Below, in pieces: positions 9,546-18,577 of a stretch of 64,000 nucleotides of DNA. The translations under genes and the position numbers were made by a program. Origin of the DNA: Algirhabdus cladophorae (lineage in GTDB: Bacteria > Pseudomonadota > Alphaproteobacteria > Rhodobacterales > Rhodobacteraceae); contig NZ_CP173029.1 in NCBI RefSeq assembly GCF_044772865.1, forward strand, positions 2,790,001 to 2,854,000, written 5' to 3'. Every line of letters begins with the position of its first letter. Position 1 is the stretch's first letter. The notes under the pieces were generated by a model, which did not search any database, was not told the DNA's origin, and worked only from the letters and a program-made list of their open reading frames with translations.

Positions 9546-10505
9546 ATGAAGAAACTACTCGCAGGGGCCGCCATCGCGCTGTCCATGATTGCAGGGTCGG
9601 CTGTGGCCCAAGACTATCCCGAACGCCCGATCATGATGATGGTCAGCTATGGCGCTGGCGGGGCCACCGATTTCCAAGCCCGCATCGTGACTATGACGGC
9701 TGGCAACGAAGACGCGCTTGGCATGCCTATCGCAATCATCAACAAACCCGGTGCTGGTGGCCGCGTTGGCTGGAACTGGTTTGCCACGCAGGCCGACAAT
9801 GACGGCTACACCCTGTCCGCGTACAATGTGCCGCACTTTATCGCGCAGGGCATCAAAGGCGGCGTGGAATATTCCGCCAACAGTTTCGAGCCCATCGCCA
9901 ACTGGGGCGCTGATCCTGCCGTCTTCGTTGTGGCGGCTGACAGCGAAATGAACTCCATGGATGACGTGGTCAACTTCGCCAAAGCCAATCCCGGCAAGCT
10001 GACATTCTCGGGCGCAGGTCTGTTTGTGGGTCACCACATCGCAGCGCTGCAACTCGAGAAAGCCGCTGGCGTGAAAATGGCCTATATCCCAACCAAAGGC
10101 GGCGGTGCTGCGGCGATGAAAGCGGTAATCGCAGGCGATGTTATGGGCGGTGTAAATAACCTTTCTGACGCGTTCCGCGCACGCGAGGCAGGCAACGTCA
10201 AAATTTTGGGCGTGTTTGATCTGGAACGCAATGATTTCATGCCAGACGTGCCAACTTTGATGGAAAGCGGCTATGACGTGGACAACGCATCGGTGAACTT
10301 CCGTGGCATCATGGTACCCAAAGGCACGCCCGAGGATGTGATCGAAAAACTGGCCGCAACTGTGCCCGAAATGTTCGCCAACAGCCGCGTAGCAGGCAAG
10401 ATGAAGGCAGGCGGATCGCCGATGCACATCATGACCCGTGACGAGGTCAAAGCCATGTGGGCAGCCCGTGAAACCACGCTGAAAGAATTGCTGGCAGGCC
10501 TTTAA
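9546..10505 (+). CDS. tctC: TctC-type periplasmic solute receptor
   Basis: A 319-residue extracytoplasmic binding protein of the Bug/TctC family. It has a signal peptide (1-21, MKKLLAGAAIALSMIAGSAVA, cleavage near AVA-QDYPERP), then the family start YPERPIMMMVSYGAGGATD and a second binding loop near VMGGVNNLSDAF. These receptors bind carboxylates of very varied type, so the ligand is unknown. AGGGAGG precedes the ATG. A 9-bp hairpin follows the stop, which may keep the receptor message at higher level than the enzymes downstream. Confidence 0.92.
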   Translation: MKKLLAGAAIALSMIAGSAVAQDYPERPIMMMVSYGAGGATDFQARIVTMTAGNEDALGMPIAIINKPGAGGRVGWNWFATQADNDGYTLSAYNVPHFIAQGIKGGVEYSANSFEPIANWGADPAVFVVAADSEMNSMDDVVNFAKANPGKLTFSGAGLFVGHHIAALQLEKAAGVKMAYIPTKGGGAAAMKAVIAGDVMGGVNNLSDAFRAREAGNVKILGVFDLERNDFMPDVPTLMESGYDVDNASVNFRGIMVPKGTPEDVIEKLAATVPEMFANSRVAGKMKAGGSPMHIMTRDEVKAMWAARETTLKELLAGL

Positions 10506-10522
10506 AGCCGGTTCAAAAGATC

Positions 10523-10549
10523 AGATGCGGCGCGTAATGTGCCGCATCT
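10523..10549 (+). other. Intercistronic stem-loop after tctC
   Basis: AGATGCGGC (10523-10531) pairs perfectly with GCCGCATCT (10541-10549) around a 9-base loop. No T tract follows, so it looks like an mRNA 3'-stabilising or processing hairpin between tctC and the acylating dehydrogenase, not a full terminator. Confidence 0.6.
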
Positions 10550-10570
10550 CCAACCATAGGAACGCACCCC

Positions 10571-11974
10571 ATGAACGCACAGGATCATCTGGCCCAAGTT
10601 GAGGCAATTGTCGCCAGCGCGCGTGCGGCTCAGGCCAAGTATGAGGTCGCAGGCAGTCAGGCCAGATACGACCGTGCGGCGCAAGCCGCGGCTTGGGCGA
10701 TCATGGAACCCAGCCGCAACCAGCATTTAGCGGAACTGGCTGTACAGACCACTGGCCTTGGTAATGTTGCCGATAAAATCACCAAAAATCACCGCAAAAC
10801 ACTGGGTCTGATGCGTGATATCGCAGGGGTCAAAACCCATGGCGTGATATCGGATGATCCTGCCACAGGCATCACTGAAATTGCCCGTCCTATTGGCGTC
10901 ATCGGCGCGGTTGTGCCATCAACGAACCCTGCAGCAACACCTGCCAACAACATCATCAACGCATTGAAATGTGGCAACGCCATCGTGATGTCTCCGTCTC
11001 CCAAAGGCGTGCCCACCTGCGAAGTGTTGCTAAGCTATATCCATGCAGAATTTGCCAAGATCGGCGAAGATCCCGATTTGGTGCAAATGGTCCCCGCGCC
11101 GGGATCCAAGGAAAAAACCCAACGCCTGCTTGAGATTAGCGATACGATCGTTGTCACAGGCAGCCAGAACAACGTCAAACGCGCCTATACCTCTGGAACG
11201 CCAGCGCTGGCTGTGGGCGCGGGCAATGTGACGGTGATTGTCGACGAGACCGCTGATCTGACCCAAGCTGCCGCAAAGATCACAGCCTCAAAAACCTTCG
11301 ATAACGCCACCTCATGCAGCTCGGAAAACGCGCTCATTATCTTGGACGCGATCTGGGACGATTTCATCACAGCGATGGCGGCGCAAGGCGGCGTGTTGGT
11401 CCATGACGAGGCCGCGATTGTGGCCGCCCTTTGGCCCGATGGTCACCTCAACCGTGCGGTGATTGCCCAAGACGCAGCCCCCATGTTGGACGCGCTTGGC
11501 ATGTCCGAAAAAGTCCCTTTCGGCACAAAATTTCTGGCGGTTGAGACAACCGGCATTGGCCCGGAACACCCGCTGTCCGGCGAAAAGCTCAGCCGGGTTG
11601 TGGCCCTGTATCGTGCCCGCGATTTCGCAGATGCCACAGATATAGCTGCCCGTATTTTGGACCATCAGGGGGCCGGTCATTCCATCGGTCTGCATTCCAC
11701 CGACCACGACCGCGCGATCACACTGGGCACCAAAATCCCCACTTGCCGGGTCATTGTAAACCAGGCCCATTGCTTTGCCACAGGCGGGGCCTTTAACAAT
11801 GGCATGCCGTTTTCCTTGTCCATGGGATGTGGGGCGTGGGGCGGTAATTCCATCGACGACAATTTGCATTGGAAACACTTCCTGCAAACCACCAAAATCG
11901 TCCGCGAAATCCCCAGCAACGAACCCAAAGTCGAGGATATCTTCTCCGACTATTGGGCAGCAGTCGGAAAATGA
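10571..11974 (+). CDS. CoA-acylating aldehyde dehydrogenase (SauS/EutE/AdhE-type)
   Basis: A 467-residue aldehyde dehydrogenase of the CoA-acylating group. The clue is the active-site segment TFDNATSCSSENALI with nucleophile C249, which matches the TFDNGTxCxSEQ pattern of AdhE and related acylating enzymes, not the FxNxGQxC pattern of hydrolytic ALDHs. The N-terminal NAD segment IGVIGAVVPSTNPAATP (about 108-124) is also typical. It stands between a carboxylate transporter and an acyl-CoA synthetase (ATGA overlap), so it would reduce an acyl-CoA to its aldehyde. In sulfoacetate degraders this pair is SauS/SauT. Other possible substrates are malonyl-, succinyl- or glycolyl-CoA. Class is confident, substrate is not. 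Confidence 0.82.
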   Translation: MNAQDHLAQVEAIVASARAAQAKYEVAGSQARYDRAAQAAAWAIMEPSRNQHLAELAVQTTGLGNVADKITKNHRKTLGLMRDIAGVKTHGVISDDPATGITEIARPIGVIGAVVPSTNPAATPANNIINALKCGNAIVMSPSPKGVPTCEVLLSYIHAEFAKIGEDPDLVQMVPAPGSKEKTQRLLEISDTIVVTGSQNNVKRAYTSGTPALAVGAGNVTVIVDETADLTQAAAKITASKTFDNATSCSSENALIILDAIWDDFITAMAAQGGVLVHDEAAIVAALWPDGHLNRAVIAQDAAPMLDALGMSEKVPFGTKFLAVETTGIGPEHPLSGEKLSRVVALYRARDFADATDIAARILDHQGAGHSIGLHSTDHDRAITLGTKIPTCRVIVNQAHCFATGGAFNNGMPFSLSMGCGAWGGNSIDDNLHWKHFLQTTKIVREIPSNEPKVEDIFSDYWAAVGK

Positions 11975-13452
11975 CCCATCCCCCCCAAGGCACGGTGCGT
12001 GATTGGCTGGATCAGCGCGCGAACGAGGGCGGTATCGCCTTTGTATTTCCTAACGAGACCAAACAACTGACATGGGCGCAGTTGCGCGATTGGGCAGACG
12101 GCATTGCCCGCAACATTACCGAAAAGGGGGCAGCCCCGGGCGAGAGTATCGCCCTGATCCAGCCCAACGGCTTTGAGGGGATACTGGCGCTTTTTGGTGT
12201 GCTCTACGGCGGATTTCGCGCCACGATGATCAACCTTGTCGCAGGTGACGAGGCGATCAGCTATGCCTTGGATCACAGCGATGCGCGCTTGGCCTTTGTC
12301 CACGATGACCAGAAAGAACTGCTGGCCCGCACCATGCCTGCGCGCGGGATCCGACCGCTCAATCCCTGCCAAAAAGGCACGGCAGATCTGCACCCGATCA
12401 CGGAGCAAACCCATGCCTTGCTGATGTACACGTCTGGCACGACAGGCCAACCCAAAGGCGTTGTGCACACTCATGCGTCGCTGCTGGCAGGCGGCTGGAC
12501 CACGGCCATGGCCCACGGCCTGACCCCGCAGGATCGTGGCCTCTGCGTGCTGCCGATTTATCATATCAACGGCCTGTGCGTGACAGTTATGGGCAGCCTG
12601 ATCGCGGGGTGCAGTCTGATCATGTTGCCGCGCTTTTCCGCCAGCGGATTTTGGGACACTGCCCAGGCCCATGAGGCCACGTGGTTTTCGGTCGTGCCGA
12701 CAATTATCAGCCATTTGTTGCATGGTGCGGCTGATCCTGATGCGACAACAAAGCGACGACTGCGGTTCGGGCGCTCGGCGTCGTCGGCGTTGCCAGTGGA
12801 TGTGCACCGGGCTTTTGAAGAACGCTTTGGCGTGCCGATCATTGAAACCATGGGCCTGACAGAAACAGCCGCGCAGATCCTGTCAAATCCGCTACCACCT
12901 GCGGAACGTAAAATCGGCTCTCCGGGGCAAGCTGTTGGAAATAGGGTCAAAATCATGCACCCCAAGGGACCCAGCAACGAAGGCGAGATTGCAGTGCACG
13001 GCCCCAATGTCATGGCCGAGTACCTCAAAAATCCGCAAGCAACCGCTGACACCTTCACGCGGGACGGGTGGTTGTTGACAGGGGATTTGGGCCGCATGGA
13101 CGCCGATGGGTATGTTTATGTGACGGGCCGTTTGAAGGAATTAATTATTAAAGGCGGCGAAAACATCGCGCCGCGTGAGATTGACGAGGCGCTCTATTCC
13201 CACGCCGATGTCGTCGAGGCCGCTGCCTTCGCCCGCCCCTGTGCCACCTACGGCGAAACCGTCGAGGCCGCCGTGAAACTGCGCAGTGGCTCGGGCGTAA
13301 CACCCCATGCCCTGATTGATCTGTGCCACACCCGCCTTGGCCGTTTCAAAAGCCCGGATGTCATTCATATTCTGGACGATTTGCCAAAAGGGCCGTCGGG
13401 CAAAATACAGCGCAGGAAATTGACCGAGTTACCTCACAAAGCTTTGGGATGA
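11971..13452 (+). CDS. AMP-forming acyl-CoA synthetase (SauT-like context)
   Basis: A 493-residue ANL-superfamily ligase that activates a carboxylate as acyl-AMP and then acyl-CoA. Motifs: P-loop YTSGTTGQPKG (153-163), GLTETAA, the hinge region TGRLKELIIKGGENIAPREID, and the catalytic lysine in PKGPSGKIQRRKL near the C-terminus. The frame is open back to 11869, but the ATG at 11971 overlaps the preceding stop as ATGA and begins a normal N-terminus. Together with the acylating dehydrogenase it makes a two-step acid-to-aldehyde route; sulfoacetate is the best-known precedent. Substrate is inferred from context only. Confidence 0.85.
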   Translation: MTHPPQGTVRDWLDQRANEGGIAFVFPNETKQLTWAQLRDWADGIARNITEKGAAPGESIALIQPNGFEGILALFGVLYGGFRATMINLVAGDEAISYALDHSDARLAFVHDDQKELLARTMPARGIRPLNPCQKGTADLHPITEQTHALLMYTSGTTGQPKGVVHTHASLLAGGWTTAMAHGLTPQDRGLCVLPIYHINGLCVTVMGSLIAGCSLIMLPRFSASGFWDTAQAHEATWFSVVPTIISHLLHGAADPDATTKRRLRFGRSASSALPVDVHRAFEERFGVPIIETMGLTETAAQILSNPLPPAERKIGSPGQAVGNRVKIMHPKGPSNEGEIAVHGPNVMAEYLKNPQATADTFTRDGWLLTGDLGRMDADGYVYVTGRLKELIIKGGENIAPREIDEALYSHADVVEAAAFARPCATYGETVEAAVKLRSGSGVTPHALIDLCHTRLGRFKSPDVIHILDDLPKGPSGKIQRRKLTELPHKALG

Positions 13453-13609
13453 GCCTGCCCCGCGGCCATGACGCAAGAAAGGTCTTTGGCATGGCCTATG
13501 GGCGGAAGATACGATGATACGGCAATTGTACCTGCCACAATAAATGCCTTGTGTTTTGCCGGATACTTGGGGACCTTGGCGACAAAGACACCCGCACAAA
13601 GGACAGGGC

Positions 13610-14716
13610 ATGACCCCACTCAAAGGTCTCAAAGTCGTTGAAATGGCACGTATTTTGGCTGGCCCTTGGGCAGGTCAGGCCCTTGCGGATCTGGGCGCTG
13701 AGGTGATCAAGGTCGAAGCCCCGCAAGGCGATGATACCCGCCGTTGGGGGCCCCCGTTCATCGAACGCGATGGCGATACAACGGCGGCCTATTTCTATGG
13801 GGCAAACCGGGGGAAAACCAGCGTGACCATAGATTTTTCCACCCCCGAAGGCCAGGCACAGGTGCATGACCTGATCGCCGATGCAGATGTATTCATCGAA
13901 AACTTCAAAGTCGGTGGGCTGGTCAAATACGGGTTGGATTATGCCGCCTTAAAGGCCCGCAATCCACGCCTGATTTACTGCTCTATTACCGGCTTTGGTC
14001 AAACCGGCCCCATGGCCCATGAACCCGGTTACGATCTGATGATCCAAGGCCTGTCAGGGCTTATGTCGATCACCGGCGAAGCGTCAGGCCAGCCGCAAAA
14101 AGTCGGCGTTGCCGTGACAGATGTGGTGTCCGGCCTCTATGCCACCATCGGGATCCTTGCCGCCATGCAACAGCGTCATACAACAGGATTGGGCCAGCAC
14201 ATCGATATGGCGCTACTCGATTGTGCCACGGCCATGTTGGCCAATCAGAACATGAATTATCTGACCACAGGCACGCCCCCCTTGCGCAAAGGGAATGCGC
14301 ATCCAAATTTGGTGCCTTACCAAGTCGTGCCCGTGTCCGACGGTCATATCATCGTGGCCGTGGGCAATGACGCCCAGTTTCAACGGTTTTGTACCGTTTT
14401 GGGTGCCGCGCATTTGGGCGACGATCCAGACTATACCACCAACGCCCAACGCGTGGCCCATCGCGACGCTCTGACCGCTCTGATAGAACCGCTTACAGCC
14501 AGTTTTTCGGCGCAAAACCTGTTGGATGGCCTGCGTGAGGCCAAAGTGCCATGTGGGCCGATCAACACATTGAAAGAGGCCTTTGATAGCGATCAGATCA
14601 AGGCGCGTGGCTTGCAAATATCGCCTGAAGGCGTGCCAGGCGTCAAAGGCCCTTGGGTGTTTTCAGACGCCCAGCTTGCACTGGACCGAACTGCGCCGAA
14701 ACTGCCTAAAAGCTGA
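13610..14716 (+). CDS. CaiB/BaiF-type (family III) CoA transferase
   Basis: A 368-residue family III CoA transferase. It has the hallmark start LKVVEMARILAGPWAGQALADLGAEVIKVE (split here as LAGPWAGQALADLGAEVI), and the catalytic aspartate in GYDLMIQGLSG (D142). The frame is open from 13544, but the ATG at 13610 with AAGGACAGGG upstream gives the normal family start. It follows the ligase after 157 bp that contain no gene. It could move CoA between the imported acid and a recycled acyl-CoA, or belong to a different pathway. The C-terminus overlaps the convergent kinase gene by 11 bases. Confidence 0.87.
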   Translation: MTPLKGLKVVEMARILAGPWAGQALADLGAEVIKVEAPQGDDTRRWGPPFIERDGDTTAAYFYGANRGKTSVTIDFSTPEGQAQVHDLIADADVFIENFKVGGLVKYGLDYAALKARNPRLIYCSITGFGQTGPMAHEPGYDLMIQGLSGLMSITGEASGQPQKVGVAVTDVVSGLYATIGILAAMQQRHTTGLGQHIDMALLDCATAMLANQNMNYLTTGTPPLRKGNAHPNLVPYQVVPVSDGHIIVAVGNDAQFQRFCTVLGAAHLGDDPDYTTNAQRVAHRDALTALIEPLTASFSAQNLLDGLREAKVPCGPINTLKEAFDSDQIKARGLQISPEGVPGVKGPWVFSDAQLALDRTAPKLPKS

Positions 14717-15647
14717 TCTCAAACGCCGCACCTGTATCGCTTGGGATCCAGGTAATTTGCCCCCCGTGGGTCTCGAGGACTGCCGCCACAATGGCCAGCC
14801 CCATACCCGTCCCGCCACTTTCGCGTTTGGTGGTAAAAAACGGTTCAAAGATCTTCTTGCTGTTGCCCAAGGTGATGCCAGACCCGTTGTCGGCGACATG
14901 TAGAACCCCTGCCTCATAGCGCAACGTCAGGGTCGTGGCCCCATGATCCACTGCGTTTTGAGCCAGATGGTCACACACCATTTGAAGGGCGGCTTTGGAC
15001 ATGGGCAATGGATCATCACCCGTCAGCACCACGTCAAGATGCGCCAGCTCCAGTTCAGAAAGGCGCGCATCAGGCCCGTCCAAAGGGATGCGGCTGGCCG
15101 CAAGGGCGCGCAGCCCGTCCAGCAGTCGCTGCATCCGGTCGCTGGATTGCCGAATCAGCTGGGCCAGTTGCGCCACCTCGGCAGGATCTTCGCTTTGATC
15201 CAGCATCTCGGCCGCGCCTTGGATCGTGGTCAGGGGGGATTTCATCTCGTGGGTGACATGGGCGGAATATTGTTGCAAGTTGCTGTGGCGATGGTCCAAA
15301 GCCGCGGCCATATCCATCACCGATTGACCCAACCGCTGCATTTCCGGCGTGCCGTAATGCGACAAAGGCGCTTGGGCATCCACATGGCCTTGAGCCAGCC
15401 CTTCGGCCCGTGTGACCAGCGCATTTACAGGCCCCAGGATCAGCCGCCACAGCAGATATCCCAACAGGCCTGCAATCGCCGCAATACCAAAGCCCAACAA
15501 AGCCGCCGCCTCGCGCCAGCCCATCATTGGGCTAAGGTCACGCAACATCACAAGGCCCGCCATAGGCAACAGCAAAACAAAGCCTAAAACCCCACCAAGG
15601 ATCAGCGCCAAAGGCGGGCGCCATTTTTGATTTATGCGGCGCTGCAT
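14706..15647 (-). CDS. Sensor histidine kinase
   Basis: A 313-residue membrane kinase: two hydrophobic helices (about 12-34 and 48-70) with only a very short segment between them, a HAMP-like linker (about 72-120), phospho-acceptor H133 in VTHEMKSPLTTIQ, and the ATPase domain with N box (HLAQNAVDH), G1 (DNGSG), F box (FEPFFTT) and G2 (GTGMGLAI). The near absence of a periplasmic domain suggests sensing within the membrane or through a partner, possibly the DUF4173-like membrane protein encoded upstream. It overlaps the response regulator by 16 bases. Confidence 0.92.
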   Translation of the reverse strand: MQRRINQKWRPPLALILGGVLGFVLLLPMAGLVMLRDLSPMMGWREAAALLGFGIAAIAGLLGYLLWRLILGPVNALVTRAEGLAQGHVDAQAPLSHYGTPEMQRLGQSVMDMAAALDHRHSNLQQYSAHVTHEMKSPLTTIQGAAEMLDQSEDPAEVAQLAQLIRQSSDRMQRLLDGLRALAASRIPLDGPDARLSELELAHLDVVLTGDDPLPMSKAALQMVCDHLAQNAVDHGATTLTLRYEAGVLHVADNGSGITLGNSKKIFEPFFTTKRESGGTGMGLAIVAAVLETHGGQITWIPSDTGAAFEISF

Positions 15648-16315
15648 GAACCCATCCGCACCCCAACACCGTGCACTGTTTCAATGGCATCAGCACATCC
15701 CGCCGCCGCCAGTTTGGCCCGCAGATTGCGCAGATGGCTGTCCATCGTGCGATCCGACACATGGATGTTCACGCCGTAAACCCGGTCGGTCAAACGGGGT
15801 CGCGCAATAGGCGTGTCCGGTTGGCCCATCAACTCGGACAGGATCGCCATTTCGGTACTGGTCAAAGCAAGGTCTCTGTTGGCCACTTGGCATTTATGCA
15901 ACGTCGGTTGCAGCACCAAAACCCCGCGCCGCAACACGTGAGGCTGGGCTACCCCACCACTGCGCCGCAAAACCGCACCAACCCGCGCTACTAATTCGCG
16001 TGGCGAAAAAGGTTTGGTCACATAATCGTCGCCCCCCATCTCGAACCCCAGAATGCGGTCAATTTCATCATCTCGGGCTGTGAGGAAAATAATCGGTGTT
16101 TGTTGGGTTTGACGCAGCTTTTGGCAGACTTGCAAGCCGTCCATTTCGGGCAAGCCAATGTCGAGAATGATCACATCCGGCGGATCCCGACGGGCCTGAT
16201 CAAGGGCTGCTTGACCGTCAGCGGCCATCTGCACCCTGTAGTCGGCCTTTTCCAGCGCAATTTGCAGCAATGTGCGGATCTGCGGATCATCATCTACCAC
16301 CAATATCTGTTTCAT
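15632..16315 (-). CDS. OmpR-family response regulator
   Basis: A 227-residue two-domain regulator. Receiver: D8/D9 and phospho-acceptor D52 (IILDIGLPEMDG), T79 and K101 (DDYVTKPF). The C-terminal winged helix has DLALTSTEMAILSELM and a typical DRTMDSHLRNLRAKL recognition helix. It is the partner of the kinase it overlaps. Its start overlaps the stop of the DUF4173-like gene by four bases (16312-16315), making one three-gene operon. Confidence 0.93.
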   Translation of the reverse strand: MKQILVVDDDPQIRTLLQIALEKADYRVQMAADGQAALDQARRDPPDVIILDIGLPEMDGLQVCQKLRQTQQTPIIFLTARDDEIDRILGFEMGGDDYVTKPFSPRELVARVGAVLRRSGGVAQPHVLRRGVLVLQPTLHKCQVANRDLALTSTEMAILSELMGQPDTPIARPRLTDRVYGVNIHVSDRTMDSHLRNLRAKLAAAGCADAIETVHGVGVRMGSCSAA

Positions 16316-17667
16316 CGCGCAGTCTCCATCTTTGGGGTCAGGCTATTTGCAATTGAAGCGGTGCGAAAGTCCCATTGACGCCAGTCATGAATGCGTGGTC
16401 CCTTCCTGCGATAGCAACGGTCTACCTTGCTCAGAACATGGGCCGCCATCGGCCCTAGACGGCAGGTATAGCGGGTGTCAAACCGCTCGCCGGCCTCCAG
16501 CATGCCCACGTTGTGACGCGCGATCGTGGCAGGCAGGTTCACAAGGCTCATCCCATAAAGCGCCACGGCCCCCAGTATGCAGGCCTGTTGCAGGAAACGC
16601 TGCAACGGCAACTCGCGAGCCGTGTTGACCATCAAAATCCCCAAACCAAAGGCCACAACAGCCATCCAAGCCGCCGCCCAGACCCGCAAATGGGTCAATC
16701 CGTAAGCAGAGACATAGGCCTCCAGCCGCATGGCTGAGGCTGCCACCAGAAGGATCGTCTGCGCGATCCAGAGCACCAACAACAGTTTGAGTGCTCCGGG
16801 GGGATTAGGCGCCTGCCGCACGATCACGGCAAAACCACCAGCCAGCAGGGCTGTGACCAGCAATGGATAGGCACCGCGATGCACGTATTCGCCCATGCTC
16901 ATCCCCTCAGGCAGCTTGGCACCGCCTGAAAGGATCGCAAAATCGGTCAGAGTTTGCATCAGAAACAGAAGGTTGAAAACAATCAGCGCGTTGCGCAATG
17001 CAAGCATTGGAATGGGAAGAACCACGTCTCTATCTTGGGTGTTTGACCCTGCCTTGGGCGCCCGACCAAGTTGGGTTAAAGGCCACAAAACCATAGCAGA
17101 GAAAGCAAAAAACCAAACCCGCCCAGCATCTATATCAATGCCGCTTAGCCCTTGGGCCCAATTGGCCAGCACGGGATTGGCCACTAAGAACAACCCGCCA
17201 AATCCTAGGGCCCCCACAACTGCCACGCCCCAGTTTTGCAAAAAAGATCGCGCAACGCTGCCGTCCACTTGAACCATATGTTTGGACGACTTCGCCACAT
17301 CCCATGGCAACAAATAGATCGCAGCCAAAGCAAGTTTTATCAGCGATGCTTTGAGATCTGTCAGATACCAGATCACAGCACAGAGTGCCGCAATCGAAAT
17401 GCACCATGCCAGTACCGTTGCTTGGATCAACAGCGGGACAACACCCACCAAGAAGATCCAAAAGGCCACAAATACCTGACGGCGATTGATGTTGTTACGC
17501 GTGGCCCAAATCACCATGCCAAAGGCCACAAAAGAGGCAAGGGCAAGGCTAAGCCCCCCCAAATCCGGCAGCAGCAGAAAGTTCCACATGGAGGCTCCGC
17601 TGGCCAAGACCAGTGTGCTCCACGGGGCCGGTATGCCTGCCCATAAAAATCGATTGAGTGTCGTCAT
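16312..17667 (-). CDS. DUF4173/DUF4153-like multi-pass membrane protein
   Basis: A 451-residue protein with about 11-12 hydrophobic helices across residues 10-410 and a hydrophilic C-terminal tail (about 395-451) with two cysteines and many basic residues. The segment GEYVHRGAYPLLVTALLAGGFAVI matches what I recall of DUF4173 proteins. Biochemical role unknown. It is the first gene of an operon with a response regulator and a sensor kinase and may be the sensed membrane component or the regulated one. Family assignment is by memory of the motif. Confidence 0.7.
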   Translation of the reverse strand: MTTLNRFLWAGIPAPWSTLVLASGASMWNFLLLPDLGGLSLALASFVAFGMVIWATRNNINRRQVFVAFWIFLVGVVPLLIQATVLAWCISIAALCAVIWYLTDLKASLIKLALAAIYLLPWDVAKSSKHMVQVDGSVARSFLQNWGVAVVGALGFGGLFLVANPVLANWAQGLSGIDIDAGRVWFFAFSAMVLWPLTQLGRAPKAGSNTQDRDVVLPIPMLALRNALIVFNLLFLMQTLTDFAILSGGAKLPEGMSMGEYVHRGAYPLLVTALLAGGFAVIVRQAPNPPGALKLLLVLWIAQTILLVAASAMRLEAYVSAYGLTHLRVWAAAWMAVVAFGLGILMVNTARELPLQRFLQQACILGAVALYGMSLVNLPATIARHNVGMLEAGERFDTRYTCRLGPMAAHVLSKVDRCYRRKGPRIHDWRQWDFRTASIANSLTPKMETAR

Positions 17668-17757
17668 GATCCTGTCCCATCATTGATCCATTTGGACCGC
17701 TTTTGGGACAGGGCTTGCGCAGAAGCCGGACGATGGCTTGTGCAGCTTTTGTGCAGA

Positions 17758-18444
17758 TCAGCTTTGGGCGGCAGCCGCGCGAATGGCCCGCATGTTGTCG
17801 CCATAAGGCGCGGGGTTTTGCACGCTGCCCCCTTTGAACACAGCGGATCCCGCCACCAAAACATCCGCCCCGGCCTGCGCCACCAAGGGGGCAGTTTCCG
17901 GGGTAACGCCACCGTCGATCTCGATATGGATTGGTCTATCGCCAATCATAGCGCGCAACTGACGGACCTTTTCGACCTGACTGTGAATAAACTTCTGCCC
18001 GCCAAAACCGGGGTTCACAGTCATCACACAGATCAAATCCACCATGTCCAACAGATACTCAACTGCGCTGGCTGGCGTGGCAGGATTGAGCGCCACACCG
18101 GCCTTGGCGCCCGCACCGCGAATGGCCTGTAACGTGCGATGGATATGCGGGCCAGCCTCGACATGGGCGGTGATGAAATCCGAGCCCGCTTCGGCAAAGG
18201 CATCGATATAGGCATCCACCGGCGAGATCATCAAATGCACGTCCATCACGCCCTTGATATGCGGACGGATCGCGGCACAGGTGGCCGGACCAAAGGTGAT
18301 GTTCGGCACAAAATGCCCGTCCATGACGTCCACATGCACCCAATCGGCGCCTTGGGCCTCGATGGCCGCACATTCTGCGCCAAAATTGGCAAAATCCGCA
18401 CTGAGGATCGAGGGGGCAATTTTCAAGGATCGGTCAAAGCTCAT
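17758..18444 (-). CDS. rpe: Ribulose-phosphate 3-epimerase
   Basis: Rpe interconverts ribulose 5-phosphate and xylulose 5-phosphate in the Calvin and pentose phosphate cycles. The 228-residue TIM barrel has all family signatures: IAPSILSADF, HVDVMDGHFVPNI (metal-binding His and Asp), MTVNPGFGGQKF and EIDGGV. Three consecutive ATG codons occur; I chose the third (18444), 8 bases from AAGGG, giving MSFDRSLKIAP. The open frame extends six codons further to 18462. It is divergent from the AraC-type gene. Confidence 0.95.
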   Translation of the reverse strand: MSFDRSLKIAPSILSADFANFGAECAAIEAQGADWVHVDVMDGHFVPNITFGPATCAAIRPHIKGVMDVHLMISPVDAYIDAFAEAGSDFITAHVEAGPHIHRTLQAIRGAGAKAGVALNPATPASAVEYLLDMVDLICVMTVNPGFGGQKFIHSQVEKVRQLRAMIGDRPIHIEIDGGVTPETAPLVAQAGADVLVAGSAVFKGGSVQNPAPYGDNMRAIRAAAAQS

Positions 18445-18577
18445 CATCATGGCCCTTTGCAAATGGAATTGTCCTTGGTTTAGGCAAAACCTGCGTCAAA
18501 GGCCAGCAGATGCGGTGACTTGCTGCAATTATGATTTTGTGGTGAGTTTGGGCCGTGATTCTATGTGATTTATTGAT

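Noticed and set aside
9555..10427. 290-residue minus-strand open frame
   Set aside because: Antisense to tctC, histidine-rich and without any motif.
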